Source of the DNA: Beijerinckiaceae bacterium
GTDB lineage: Bacteria; Pseudomonadota; Alphaproteobacteria; Rhizobiales; Beijerinckiaceae
DNA: 43,725 nt
Assembly: GCA_004298435.1 (NCBI GenBank)
Contig: SCSF01000146.1
Coordinates: 1 to 43,725 of the forward strand
Direction of reading: 5' to 3'
Shown: positions 8,412 through 16,975 of the stretch, in pieces
Layout of the letters: each line of letters begins with the position of its first letter
How positions within the stretch are numbered: position 1 is the stretch's first letter
The notes under the pieces: model-generated
What the model was told of the DNA's origin: nothing
Databases searched by the model: none
Seen by the model: the letters and a program-made list of their open reading frames with translations, nothing else
Program-made: the position numbers and the translations under genes

Positions 8412-8547
8412 CGTCATGCGCGGACTTGATCCGCGCATCCAGGCACCGGAGAGTCCGCCTTATTGTGGGACAACCTTTTGCGTGTTGTGAAACACACTTC
8501 GGCTAACCACCGCGTTGTTGGATGCGCGGATCAAGTCCGCGCATGAC
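8412..8547. repeat. Palindromic repeat family B, paired copy between rimM and trmD
   Basis: Arms GTCATGCGCGGACTTGATCC near 8413 and GCGCGGATCAAGTCCGCGCA near 8524 are inverted around a ~70-bp centre. It fills the intergenic space of an otherwise co-directional essential gene group, so it would be transcribed into a long hairpin between rimM and trmD messages. Confidence 0.8.
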
Positions 8548-8555
8548 GGCTGTCC

Positions 8556-9095
8556 TTAGTCCTGAATGACGATCTTCTCCTCGCCCGCCTCGACTTCATT
8601 CGGCAGCGCCACGCGCACAATACCGGCGGCAATGTCGATGACGGGCACTACCTCTTTCGTGAATGGCAGGAGCACGCTTTCCCCGCCCTCCGGCGGTGCG
8701 ATTTCGAGAATATCGCCGCCGCCGAAATTCAGAACCGCCGAAACCGTCCCGACTGCTTCGCCACTTTCTGTCTGAGCCGTCAACCCGATCAGATCGGCAT
8801 GATAGAACTCGTCTTCATCGGCGGGCGGTAATGCCGTGCGCGCTATGAAGATCCCGACATTGGTCAAAGCCTCAGCCGCTGTGCGCGTCGCAATGCCTTT
8901 GACGCGTGCAACGAAAAGATCGTCCTTCAGGAGCCGCAGCGATTCGATCTCGAAACGCCGCGTTCCGCCGGCGTCGGCAAGTCCTTTGTAGCTGCCGATC
9001 GCCGCTGGATCCTGCGTGAAGGATTTCAGCCGCACCTCGCCCTTGACGCCATGCGCGGCGCCGAATTGTCCGACGAGAATGCGATCCTTCGGCAC
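8556..9095 (-). CDS. rimM: Ribosome maturation factor RimM
   Basis: A 179-residue 30S assembly factor. The N-terminal RimM barrel begins ILVGQFGAAHGVKGEVRLKS (the family's G-x-HG-x-GE-R motif), and a C-terminal PRC-barrel has DEFYHADLIGL, GGGDILEIAP and LLPFTKEVVPVIDI. It binds ribosomal protein S19 and helps mature the head of the small subunit. The start is a GTG at 9095. Position between rpsP and trmD matches the standard order. The gap to trmD is enlarged by a palindromic repeat. Confidence 0.95.
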   Translation of the reverse strand: MPKDRILVGQFGAAHGVKGEVRLKSFTQDPAAIGSYKGLADAGGTRRFEIESLRLLKDDLFVARVKGIATRTAAEALTNVGIFIARTALPPADEDEFYHADLIGLTAQTESGEAVGTVSAVLNFGGGDILEIAPPEGGESVLLPFTKEVVPVIDIAAGIVRVALPNEVEAGEEKIVIQD

Positions 9096-9113
9096 GAAAG
9101 TCTCTTCTGAACT

Positions 9114-9215
9114 ACAGCGTTTTCAAGCGAAGTGGTTTCCGGTTCGCGTGAAGAAAACGCGTCGAAACAAGCAAATGGAGCCGCGGTTCTGATTTTATCA
9201 GAACCGCAAGAGGCT
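9114..9215. repeat. Dispersed repeat family A with strong hairpin
   Basis: Copy of the family at 249-350, in the same orientation. Its end folds into a perfect 11-bp stem, GCGGTTCTGAT (9183-9193) with ATCAGAACCGC (9197-9207), loop TTT. It lies directly after the rpsP stop, so on the minus strand it could attenuate or process the transcript between rpsP and rimM. Confidence 0.7.
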
Positions 9216-9566
9216 CTACGCCGCAGGAGCTTCCGCCGCCTTGGCTGCCGCCGCGGCGCGTTCCTGCGCCTTTTTCTTCGGCGTGCCCTGTTGCGGGTTG
9301 TTCTTCGGCGTGCGCTTCATCAGACCAAGCCCGTCAAGCAGGCGCGCGACGCGATCGGTCGGTTGTGCGCCCTTGGCAAGCCAGGCGGTGGCCTTTTCCG
9401 TGTCGAGCACGAGACGGTCGGCGGCATCTTTCGCCTTCAACGGATCGAAGGTGCCGATCCTTTCGATGAAACGGCCATCCCGCGGCGAGCGCGCATCGGC
9501 GATGACGACGCGATAGAAGGGGCGCTTCTTGGCTCCGCCGCGCGACAAACGAATTTTCAGAGACAT
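9216..9566 (-). CDS. rpsP: 30S ribosomal protein S16
   Basis: 116 residues starting [20 protein letters not shown], the S16 signature, with [21 protein letters not shown] following and a basic, Ala/Lys-rich C-terminal tail (about 30 residues beyond the fold) common in alphaproteobacteria. It is a structural protein of the small subunit. The ATG at 9566 is preceded by GAAAGGAAAAAAGC, a good ribosome site; the frame continues upstream into repeat sequence and should not be extended. It sits between ffh and rimM as usual. Confidence 0.97.
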   Translation of the reverse strand: MSLKIRLSRGGAKKRPFYRVVIADARSPRDGRFIERIGTFDPLKAKDAADRLVLDTEKATAWLAKGAQPTDRVARLLDGLGLMKRTPKNNPQQGTPKKKAQERAAAAAKAAEAPAA

Positions 9567-9593
9567 GCTTTTTTCCTTTCTGTTTCCATGGGC

Positions 9594-9670
9594 GTCATGG
9601 CCGGGCTTGACCCGGCCATCCATGCGCCTGCCATCGGTGTCTGGATGCGCGGATCAAGTCCGCGCATGAC
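9594..9670. repeat. Palindromic repeat family B, hybrid copy
   Basis: A variant left arm (GTCATGGCCGGGCTTGACCC, near 9595) and a canonical right arm (GCGCGGATCAAGTCCGCGCA, near 9647) sit close together between ffh and rpsP. Two sub-types of the repeat are therefore paired in one element. Confidence 0.75.
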
Positions 9671-9692
9671 GGTTGAGTTATTGAGGCTAATT

Positions 9693-11288
9693 TCATTTCT
9701 TCTTCCCCGGCTTGCCGAGGGCTCCGCCACCAAGGCCTGGCAGTTTCCCGCCGCCGAGGCCCGGTAACTTGAGACCGCCGAGGCCGGGCAGGCCACCTGG
9801 CGCTTTGCCGAAGAGGCCGGCAGGCAATGCCGGCGCCTGTCCCGACGCGGCAGGAGCCTTTTCTCCCTGACCCATCTCTCTTTGCAAAGCCGCGATTTCA
9901 TCCGGGCTCGGCATCGGCATTCCGGAAGGCATGCCGCCGGGCATTCCGCCCATGCCAAGCATCGACGCCATTCTGCCCATCGCGCCGCGCTTGCCGGTCA
10001 TCTGCTTCATCATGTCGGCCATTTGCCGATGCTGCTTCAGCAGCTTGTTCACATCCTCGACCCTTGTGCCCGAGCCGGATGCGATGCGCTTCTTGCGCGA
10101 GGCTTTGAGAAGATCGGGATTGCGCCGCTCCTTCGGAGTCATCGACAGGATGATGGCGCGCTGGCGCTTGATGATGCGGTCATCGAGGTTGGCGGATGCG
10201 ATCTTGTCTTTCATTTTCGCAATGCCGGGCAACATGCCCATGATGCCGCCGAGGCCGCCGATCTTCTCCACCTGCGCCAACTGATCCGCAAGGTCTTCGA
10301 GATCGAATTTACCCTTGCGCATTTTCTCGGCGATCTTCTGCGCCTTTTCCGCGTCGATCGTCTGCGCCGCCTTCTCGACCAGCGAAACAATGTCGCCCAT
10401 GCCGAGAATGCGGTTGGCGATGCGATCGGGATGGAAATCCTCGAGCGCATCCATCTTCTCGCCGACGCCGAGAAGCTTGATCGGCTTGCCCGTGACGGCG
10501 CGCATGGAGAGCGCCGCGCCGCCGCGCCCGTCGCCATCGACGCGGGTCAGGACGATGCCGGTGATCCCGACGCGATCGTCAAAGTTCTTCGCAAGATTGA
10601 CCGCGTCCTGACCTGTGAGGCTGTCGGCGACGAGCAGGATCTCGTGCGGATTTGAAGCCTCCTTGATCTCGACCATTTCGGCCATCAGGGCTTCGTCGAT
10701 ATGGGTGCGGCCGGCGGTGTCGAGGAGCACCACATCATAGCCTTGCAGGCGCGCTGCCTGCTCCGCACGCCGCGCGATCTGCACCGGCGTCTGGCCCGCA
10801 ACGACGGGCAGCGTATCGACGCCGACCTGACGGCCGAGCACGGCGAGCTGCTCCTGCGCGGCGGGGCGCTTCACGTCGAGCGAGGCCATCAGCACCTTGC
10901 GCTTCATCCGCTCGGCGAGGCGCTTGGCGATTTTGGCGGTCGTCGTCGTCTTGCCGGCGCCTTGCAGGCCGACCATCATAATAGCGACCGGCGGCAGCGT
11001 ATCGACATCGATCGGCTCGCCGGCAGTCCCCAGCGTTTCGACCAGAACGTCGTTGACGATCTTGATGACCATCTGGCCGGGCGTCACCGACTTGACGACA
11101 TTCGCGCCGATCGCGCGGTGGCGCACCTTGTCGACGAAGGAACGCACGACATCGAGCGCGACATCGGCTTCGAGGAGCGCGCGGCGAACCTCGCGCAGGG
11201 CGAGATCGACATCGGCGTCGCTGAGCGTGCCGCGCCGCGTCAGACCGTCGAAAATGGCAGAGAGCTTTTCGGAAAGCCCCTCGAACAT
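9693..11288 (-). CDS. ffh: Signal recognition particle protein Ffh
   Basis: A 531-residue SRP GTPase that binds 4.5S RNA and signal sequences of nascent membrane proteins. N-domain at 1-90, then the G-domain with P-loop GLQGAGKTT at 107-115, DTAGR at 190-194 and LTRVDGDGRGG. The methionine-rich M-domain contains the KRQRAIILSMTPKERRNP and IASGSGTRVEDVNKLLKQ segments. The C-terminal tail is unusually Gly/Leu/Pro-rich (repeats of LPGLGGGKLPGLGGG type). The ATG at 11288 has AAGGGT about 7 nt upstream and begins MFEGLSEKLS, the family start. Confidence 0.97.
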   Translation of the reverse strand: MFEGLSEKLSAIFDGLTRRGTLSDADVDLALREVRRALLEADVALDVVRSFVDKVRHRAIGANVVKSVTPGQMVIKIVNDVLVETLGTAGEPIDVDTLPPVAIMMVGLQGAGKTTTTAKIAKRLAERMKRKVLMASLDVKRPAAQEQLAVLGRQVGVDTLPVVAGQTPVQIARRAEQAARLQGYDVVLLDTAGRTHIDEALMAEMVEIKEASNPHEILLVADSLTGQDAVNLAKNFDDRVGITGIVLTRVDGDGRGGAALSMRAVTGKPIKLLGVGEKMDALEDFHPDRIANRILGMGDIVSLVEKAAQTIDAEKAQKIAEKMRKGKFDLEDLADQLAQVEKIGGLGGIMGMLPGIAKMKDKIASANLDDRIIKRQRAIILSMTPKERRNPDLLKASRKKRIASGSGTRVEDVNKLLKQHRQMADMMKQMTGKRGAMGRMASMLGMGGMPGGMPSGMPMPSPDEIAALQREMGQGEKAPAASGQAPALPAGLFGKAPGGLPGLGGLKLPGLGGGKLPGLGGGALGKPGKKK

Positions 11289-11408
11289 ATCGTTACCCTT
11301 CAGCATGATCCCGAAAAGTTGGAGATCATGCGGTTAAAGACCTGCCTGGATGACCGCCCCAAGCAGGCGCTTCATCTTCGGCATTTATGCGTCGGTCGCT
11401 GCCCTCGC

Positions 11409-11432
11409 CCTTCTCCCGCGAGCGGGAGAAGG
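11409..11432. repeat. Palindromic repeat family C (CTTCTCCCGC..GCGGGAGAAG), copy 1
   Basis: CCTTCTCCCGCGAGCGGGAG followed by AAGG forms a near-perfect hairpin. Related copies lie at about 11653-11676, 11765-11802 and, as two opposed arms, at 34318-34444. Confidence 0.75.
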
Positions 11433-11652
11433 ATACCAAAGCCCAACGCAAAACGCGCCCGGGGGCGCAACGCGCTGCCGGACGGTAACCGCCAAGCCTC
11501 TGGGGCAAACCCTCTGGGCCGGTGGTCTGAAATCGAAACATCTCTTTCGAGAATGGGGCCTTTTAGGCGTCGAGCGGCGAAAGGTCAAGAAAGCCGGGGA
11601 TTTGCCCTGCTTCCCCTCGCCCGCAAGCCGTTTCACACGGACGCTTGCCGCT

Positions 11653-11802
11653 CCTCTCCCCGCTTGCGGGGAGAGGTAAGCTGAGGGGCCAGGGGATTGG
11701 CCGGAATCTTTATCGTGGGTCTGAAGGCGTGAAAGACAATTTACCTTGTGGCCACTCACCAAGCCCCTCACCCTAACCCTCTCCCCGTGAACGGGGAGAG
11801 GG
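11653..11802. repeat. Two family C palindromes (CTCTCCCC..GGGGAGAG)
   Basis: Hairpins CCTCTCCCCGCTTGCGGGGA (from about 11653) and CTCTCCCCGTGAACGGGGAG (from about 11779), the second preceded by CCCTCACCCTAACC, a common companion of this repeat type. They flank a ~90-bp spacer. Confidence 0.75.
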
Positions 11803-11833
11803 AACAGCTCGGAGCGTCTCGCTTCTTCTTCGA

Positions 11834-12628
11834 TTAACTTTGCTCCGCCACAGGATGCCGTCCGGCGCGCTGTGGAAGCGCCATCACCAAAACAACGATC
11901 GCAACGAGGATGATGATCGATGCCAGCGGCCGGCTGAGATCGAGGCCGCCATGCGCGGTCGGCTTGTCGAGGAAATCGCCAAGCGTCGCGCCGAGCGGGC
12001 GGGTCAGAATGAAGGCCGCCCAGAAAAGAAAGACGCGCGAGAGGCTCGTCCAGTAATAGAGCGCCGCCAGGATAACGAGGGCGCTGCCGAAAAAGATAGC
12101 GCCGCCGCTGTAGCCGAGGCCAGTATCATCGGCCGTCCAATCGCCTAGCGCCGTGCCAAGCGTTTGCGAAAAGGTGATTGTCACCCAATAGAAGATCTCG
12201 ACCTTCGGCGTCGCAACGGTCGTGACGTTGACCGTTCCAAGCGCCAGGTGCCAGACCGCAAGCGATGCCAATACGCAGGCCAGCAGGATCGACGCGCCAC
12301 CCGCATAGCCGATGCCGAGCGAGCGATCGCAGAAATCGGCCATCGTCGTGCCGACGGTCGTCGATGCGATGATGGCGAACCAGTAGATCCAGGCGTTGAA
12401 TTTCTTCGCCTGCATCTGCGCAATGACGGCGGCGATGAAGATGGCGAGAAATATCGCGGTCCCGACAAGATAGCCGCCGTTCTGCGCGTTCTTGTCGGCA
12501 TGCAGCAAGCCCATTGTGACAGCGTCGCCGCCGGTTTCGCCGAGCGTTGTCGCAAGAATCTTGATGACCCAGAAGCCGAGCGTTACCGCCGGCACCTTGC
12601 TGAGCGTAGACTTGGTCATCTCGTTCAT
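11834..12628 (-). CDS. COG4705-type multi-pass membrane protein with four internal repeats
   Basis: A 264-residue inner-membrane protein with about eight hydrophobic helices. It carries four spaced copies of a TxGxT..D motif: TTLGETGGD, TTVGTTMADF, QTLGTALGDW and RPLGATLGDF. Each falls near the end of a helix, suggesting an ancestral two-helix unit duplicated four times with acidic residues lining a path. The first copy matches the N-terminal signature of COG4705 proteins, whose function is not firmly known. The ATG at 12628 follows GAGGCG by a few bases. It lies 65 bp downstream of the PepSY gene on the same strand and is probably co-transcribed. Confidence 0.82.
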   Translation of the reverse strand: MNEMTKSTLSKVPAVTLGFWVIKILATTLGETGGDAVTMGLLHADKNAQNGGYLVGTAIFLAIFIAAVIAQMQAKKFNAWIYWFAIIASTTVGTTMADFCDRSLGIGYAGGASILLACVLASLAVWHLALGTVNVTTVATPKVEIFYWVTITFSQTLGTALGDWTADDTGLGYSGGAIFFGSALVILAALYYWTSLSRVFLFWAAFILTRPLGATLGDFLDKPTAHGGLDLSRPLASIIILVAIVVLVMALPQRAGRHPVAEQS

Positions 12629-12693
12629 TACACGCCTCATATTGCGTGAAAGCCCACCCCGCGTGCGGCGAGGCGGGCGGTCTTGCGCGAGTG

Positions 12694-13011
12694 TCAGTCC
12701 GGGTTCGGTCCTTCGCGGTCGTTTTCGAGGATCTTACCGGATTTAGCATCAACGCCGACCTCCTGGATATGAGAGCCGTTCTTGATGTCGAAGGAATAGC
12801 GCAGCCCGCTGCCACCGCGTTCCAGCTCGAGCTCTTCGTCGGTGATCCTGCCCGGGTGGGCCTTCAGCGCGATAGCGCGGGCCTCGTTGATATCGATTTT
12901 TGCCTGGCTGCGGTATTTCTGGCCAGTGTAGGCCAGCGCAGGCGCTGCGAAGGTTATAGCCAGCGCCGTGATGGCAAATACGGCGCGGGGCCGTAGGCAT
13001 TTCGTGCTCAT
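12694..13011 (-). CDS. Secreted PepSY-domain protein
   Basis: A 105-residue exported protein: signal peptide at about 1-27 (ends APALAY), then a single PepSY domain with INEARAIALKAHPGRITDEE, a beta segment SGLRYSFDIKN and VGVDAKSGKILEND. Such small PepSY proteins are periplasmic and often sit beside membrane proteins or two-component systems; the domain is thought to inhibit or sense proteases. The ATG at 13011 is preceded by GGAGAAG. It is the first gene of a probable two-gene operon with the COG4705 membrane protein. No metal-binding motif is evident. Confidence 0.85.
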   Translation of the reverse strand: MSTKCLRPRAVFAITALAITFAAPALAYTGQKYRSQAKIDINEARAIALKAHPGRITDEELELERGGSGLRYSFDIKNGSHIQEVGVDAKSGKILENDREGPNPD

Positions 13012-13201
13012 ACTCTTCTCCAATCGCCCCCGTGGCCCAATCGTGCCAGCGGCGAATTAGGAGCGAATTAGAATCACGGCCCGGAAAAAAATCTTACGGA
13101 AACAAGCTGCGCACGCTGCACTTCCGTTAGCTTTAATGCGCAGAAGAGTGTCTGTCTTTCCAAACGAGTGCGCCGTTCATAAACGCCTCGCATCCTTTAC
13201 T

Positions 13202-14404
13202 TCACGCCTTCTCCTTCTCCTTCTCCATCATCGCGACGAAGCGCCTGAACAGATAATGGCTGTCGCGCGGGCCGGGCGACGCCTCGGGATGGTGCTGCAC
13301 CGAAAATACGGGGCGATCCGTCAGCGCCATGCCGCAGTTCGAGCCATCGAAGAGCGAGCGATGCGTCTCTTTCGCGAACGCGGGCAGCGTGTCGCGATCG
13401 ACCGCAAAACCGTGGTTCATTGAGACGATCTCGACCTTGTCGGTCGTGTAATCCATCACCGGATGGTTGGCGCCATGATGACCCTGGGGCATTTTCATCG
13501 TTTTGGCGCCGATTGCGATGGCGAGCATCTGATGACCGAGGCAGATGCCGAAGGTCGGAATTTTCCGGTCGATCAGATCCTTAATTACCGGCACAGCATA
13601 TTCTCCGGTCGCCGCCGGATCGCCGGGGCCGTTTGAGAGAAACACGCCGTCTGGCGCGAGCGCCAGAATGTCCGCCGTCGAAGCTGTCGATGGCACGACT
13701 GTCACCGCGCAGCCGACGTCCGCCAGAAGCCGCAAAATATTGCGCTTCATGCCGTAGTCGATGGCGACGACATGATATTTGGGCTCGGTCTGTTTCCCGT
13801 AGCCGGTTTCGGGGGTCCAGGCTGTCTCGTCCCAGGTGAAGCGCTGGGTCGTCGCAACGTCTGGCACGAGATCCATGCCGACGAGCCCGGGCCATTGCGC
13901 GGCCTTGGCTTTCAGCGCGGGCAGATCGAACACGCCTTCGGGCGAATGGGCGATCACCGCATTGGGCATGCCCTGTTCGCGGATGCGTATGGTCAGTGCC
14001 CGCGTATCGATGCCGGCGAGGCCGATGATGCCGCGGCTTTTCAGCCATTGGTCGAGGTGCCGCGTGGCGCGATGGTTCGATGGATCGGTAATCAGCGCAT
14101 GTACGATTACGCCGCGCACGCCGGATGTGGCGGCGAGATTGATCGTCTCGATGTCTGATTCGTTTGCGCCGACATTGCCGATGTGCGGAAATGTGAAGGT
14201 GATGATCTGCCCGGCATAAGATGGATCAGTGAGGATTTCCTCATAGCCGGTCATGGCCGTGTTGAAGCAGACTTCGCCGACAGCCTCGCCAACGGCCCCC
14301 AGTCCAAAACCTTCGATCACCGTGCCGTCGGCTAGCACGAGACGCGCCGTGGTGAGAGGTTTCGTCCAGCCAGATGCGTCGTGTTGGTCTTGATCCTGGG
14401 TCAT
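13202..14404 (-). CDS. carA: Carbamoyl-phosphate synthase small subunit
   Basis: A 400-residue glutamine amidotransferase subunit that supplies ammonia to CarB for arginine and pyrimidine synthesis. The N-terminal CarA domain shows GEVCFNTAMTGYEEILTDPS and VGANESDIET. The C-terminal class I amidotransferase has FLSNGPGDP, the nucleophile C288 in FGICLGHQML, NHGFAVD and SVQHHPEASPGP with the catalytic His and Glu. The ATG at 14404 follows GAGGGTG; the extra 14 residues possible upstream are not family-like. carB is not in the window. It diverges from the GatB/YqeY gene. Confidence 0.96.
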   Translation of the reverse strand: MTQDQDQHDASGWTKPLTTARLVLADGTVIEGFGLGAVGEAVGEVCFNTAMTGYEEILTDPSYAGQIITFTFPHIGNVGANESDIETINLAATSGVRGVIVHALITDPSNHRATRHLDQWLKSRGIIGLAGIDTRALTIRIREQGMPNAVIAHSPEGVFDLPALKAKAAQWPGLVGMDLVPDVATTQRFTWDETAWTPETGYGKQTEPKYHVVAIDYGMKRNILRLLADVGCAVTVVPSTASTADILALAPDGVFLSNGPGDPAATGEYAVPVIKDLIDRKIPTFGICLGHQMLAIAIGAKTMKMPQGHHGANHPVMDYTTDKVEIVSMNHGFAVDRDTLPAFAKETHRSLFDGSNCGMALTDRPVFSVQHHPEASPGPRDSHYLFRRFVAMMEKEKEKA

Positions 14405-14687
14405 GTGCGTTCTACACCCTCGTTCTTCCGCGATCGCGAGCGGCATCTCTCAGCCTGCACCTGTGGCGACAGCATCGCGGGATTCAAGCGAAAAGCCGGC
14501 GAACGGCTCCAAGGCGGTGGCCGTCTCGACGTTTCGCGATGGTCAGGGACCTGCGGCGTCTCGCGGCGTCAAAAATGATGGCCTTCGTCCTACATGCTGT
14601 AGGAAGAAGCCGGAGCAGGGTCAATCCCAAGCGAGGATCAACTTCGTCACACGCATTCACTTAATGCCGATCAATCAGGAGACGCCG

Positions 14688-15137
14688 ATGCGCGACCGAT
14701 TCAACGATGAACTCAAGACGGCGATGAAGGCTGGCGACAAGCTCCGCGTCGCCACCATCCGCATGATCAATGCCGGCCTCAAGGACAAGGATATCGAGGC
14801 GCGCGGGCAGGGCAGGACGGTCTCCGATGACGACATACTCGTCTTGTTGCAGAAGCTGGTGAAAAGCCGGCAGGAATCGGCGGAAATCTACGAAAAGGCA
14901 GGCCGCGCCGATCTTTCGACCAAGGAGCGCGAGGAAATCGCCATCATCCAGAGCTTCCTGCCGCAGCCCTTGAGCCCGGCGGAGACGGACGCCGCAATCA
15001 CTGCCGCGATAGCGGAAACGGGCGCCGCCTCGGTCAAGGAGATGGGGAAAGTGATCGGCCTCCTCAAGAGCAAATACGCCGGCCGTATGGATTTCGCCGC
15101 TGCGAGCGCCGCCGTGAAAGCGAAGCTCGCCGGCTGA
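14688..15137 (+). CDS. GatB/YqeY domain protein
   Basis: 149 residues with the YqeY fold: MRDRFNDELKTAMKAGDK at the start, RVATIRMINAGLKDKDIEAR, and the conserved IIQSFLPQPLSPAETDAAI, ending with GKVIGLLKSKYAGRMDFAAA. It corresponds to the C-terminal tRNA-binding region of the amidotransferase subunit GatB, but the stand-alone protein's role is unclear. The ATG at 14688 has CAGGAG 7 nt upstream, a better site than the ATG at 14664. It diverges from carA, a frequent alphaproteobacterial arrangement. Confidence 0.9.
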   Translation: MRDRFNDELKTAMKAGDKLRVATIRMINAGLKDKDIEARGQGRTVSDDDILVLLQKLVKSRQESAEIYEKAGRADLSTKEREEIAIIQSFLPQPLSPAETDAAITAAIAETGAASVKEMGKVIGLLKSKYAGRMDFAAASAAVKAKLAG

Positions 15138-15144
15138 AGCCTCT

Positions 15145-16032
15145 CTATAAAGGAATCGGCCCCAGATCGCCGATCTCTTTCTTGCCGCCACGGATGAGCC
15201 CACGGCCATAGCCTTTGATGTGAGGCTCTTTCGTCGTCCCGTCGATTTTGAAAACATGGTAGCCGGCGCGGTGGCTCGGCGTGCCGCGGATGGCCGAGGC
15301 CGAGGCGACGCCGACGACCGGAACCGGCCGGTCCGGGCCCTCGATATAATGGGTCATCAGCCGGTGATTATGGCCGTGCAGGATCAGTTCGGCGCCGACG
15401 CGGCGAACCATGCCTTCGAAGTCCTCCGCGTCCGCGAGGGCGCGTCCGAAACTTGCTCCGTCCCTGTGCGGCGGATGGTGGATGAGGATGACGCGCACAT
15501 GCCCGGCGCGGCCGGCTTCGGCGAGAAGCCTTGCCGCCGCCTGGCATTGCTGGCGGCCGAGACGGCCGGAAGCGACGAAGGGCGGGGTCGGAACCCCCGA
15601 GGAAAGTCCGATGATCGCGACATTATCGCGCAGCCGCAAATAGGGATAGCCCGTCTCTCCCGCATCGTTTTTCGTCCAGGGCGCGAAGGTCGTGGTGAGA
15701 TCCGGCATCGTTCCTTTCACATAGGCGTCGTGGTTGCCAGGCACGAAGCTGACGTCATGCGGCGAGCCGAGCGTCTCCAGCCAGGATCTGGCGAGGGGAT
15801 ATTCCGCCTTGAGGCCGATGTTCAGAATATCGCCGGTCATGGCGATATGGTCAGGATCCTGCGCCTGCATATCCGCGACGAGAGCCGCCAACAGGTCCAT
15901 GTCATGGACATGCGAACGCGCGCGCGTCCAGTTGAGATAGCCGGTGAAGCGCTTGCCGATAAGCTCATGCCGGTGCGGGCGCGGCAGCGGCCCGATGTGG
16001 GCATCGGACAGATGTGCAAGCGTCAGGCTCAT
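15145..16032 (-). CDS. Metallophosphoesterase (calcineurin-like)
   Basis: A 295-residue enzyme with the five metallophosphoesterase blocks in order: HLSDAHIG (8-15), MTGDILNIG, PGNHDAY, a mid-protein IHHPPHRDG and LHGHNHRLM. These bind a dinuclear metal centre for phosphoester hydrolysis. No signal peptide or membrane segment, so probably cytoplasmic. The substrate cannot be told from sequence. It ends 7 bp from the convergent GatB/YqeY stop. Confidence 0.9.
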   Translation of the reverse strand: MSLTLAHLSDAHIGPLPRPHRHELIGKRFTGYLNWTRARSHVHDMDLLAALVADMQAQDPDHIAMTGDILNIGLKAEYPLARSWLETLGSPHDVSFVPGNHDAYVKGTMPDLTTTFAPWTKNDAGETGYPYLRLRDNVAIIGLSSGVPTPPFVASGRLGRQQCQAAARLLAEAGRAGHVRVILIHHPPHRDGASFGRALADAEDFEGMVRRVGAELILHGHNHRLMTHYIEGPDRPVPVVGVASASAIRGTPSHRAGYHVFKIDGTTKEPHIKGYGRGLIRGGKKEIGDLGPIPL

Positions 16033-16133
16033 GCCGGCGTTACGATTTCTGGTGCAGGGTCACGAACCAATTTCAGCCTGTCTTGTTTTGTGCGAAGCTT
16101 CTGAAATAGCCGCCTTTTCTATATAGGGCGGAC

Positions 16134-16769
16134 TCAGCGTCGGTGCAGCACGGTGCTTTGCGGCAGGCGTGCCTGCCACCCGTGCCGCTCGAGCTCCGGG
16201 TCGAGATGCTCTTCCTCGGGGCGGCCAATACATAGATAGGCAACGAATCGCCATTCTGCCGGAATTTCGAGAATCGTAGCGACCTCGCGCGGCTCCAGAA
16301 TCGAAATCCAGCCAGCGCCAAGGCCACGCGCCCGGGCTGCGAGCATGAGGTTTTGTAAAGACCCGATGACGGAAAAGACAAGCGTTTCAGGCATCGTCAT
16401 GCGGCCAAGGCCGCGTCCGTCGGCCGTCGAGCTGTCACAAAAAACCGCAAGATGAACGGGCGCCTCGCATAATCCGGCCAGTTTGAGCTTGGCATAAAGC
16501 GCGGCCTCCGCTCCATCATAATTGGCAAGCGCGGCCGCGTTGCAGGTATTGAAATTGTCGATGATGGCTTTGCGGCGCGCGCTATCCTCGACAATGACGA
16601 AACGCCACGGCTGGCTATGCCCCACCGATGGCGCCAGAGTCGCGAGTTCGATCAGTTCCGCGATCACCTGCATATCAACACGATCGGATCGGAAGCGGCG
16701 GACATCCCTGCGCCAGCGGAAAAGCTCACTCAGCGAATGGCGGAAGGCATCGTCGAAAACCGGGGGCAT
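16134..16769 (-). CDS. bluB: 5,6-dimethylbenzimidazole synthase BluB
   Basis: A 211-residue flavin-destructase that breaks reduced FMN with oxygen to make the lower ligand of vitamin B12. Within the nitroreductase fold it shows the BluB features FRWRRDVRRFRSD at about 17-29, LAPSVGHSQPWRFV, NFNTCNAAALANYDG and GAGWISILEPREV. Generic nitroreductases lack this combination. The ATG at 16769 lies just after GGGGAT; the frame is open farther upstream through a family A repeat without a better start. No other cobalamin gene lies nearby, and I see no cobalamin riboswitch in front of it. Confidence 0.85.
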   Translation of the reverse strand: MPPVFDDAFRHSLSELFRWRRDVRRFRSDRVDMQVIAELIELATLAPSVGHSQPWRFVIVEDSARRKAIIDNFNTCNAAALANYDGAEAALYAKLKLAGLCEAPVHLAVFCDSSTADGRGLGRMTMPETLVFSVIGSLQNLMLAARARGLGAGWISILEPREVATILEIPAEWRFVAYLCIGRPEEEHLDPELERHGWQARLPQSTVLHRR

Positions 16770-16920
16770 TGGCGTATCCCCATCGGTGCGAAGCTCTTGC
16801 GTGCGCGGCTCTGTTGTCGAGTCGAGGGTCACTGCTGCGCCCTTGTCAGAAGCCGCGTGCGGCAAAAACTGCGAAATCGTCGGTTTGGCATCTGGTCTCC
16901 GCCTTTGCGCTGCCCAGGGC

Positions 16921-16962
16921 ATTTTGTTACGCGAACCGAAAGCCACTTTGCACGAAAACGCA
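16921..16962. repeat. Dispersed repeat family A, degenerate inverted copy
   Basis: TTACGCGAACCGAAAGCCAC followed by TTTGCACGAAAACGC matches the inverted family core with several changes. It lies between bluB and the broken lipoprotein gene. Confidence 0.6.
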
Positions 16963-16975
16963 ATGACCATGATTC

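Larger units (their letters stand above)
11289..11833. other. 545-bp non-coding stretch rich in palindromic repeats
   Basis: No convincing gene. It contains a family E piece at 11302-11332 (GCATGATCCCGAAAAGTTGG) and three family C palindromes at about 11409-11432, 11653-11676 and 11765-11802. The ffh promoter should lie near 11300-11400. The third palindrome could end transcription of the COG4705 gene, which stops at 11834. Confidence 0.6.

Noticed and set aside
10701-11684. 327-codon plus-strand frame opposite ffh and beyond
   Set aside because: Mostly antisense to ffh and then runs through palindromic repeats.
16770-16975. Cobalamin riboswitch before bluB
   Set aside because: No B12-box-like or AGCTGCCCCCGCAA-like segment could be seen on the minus strand.
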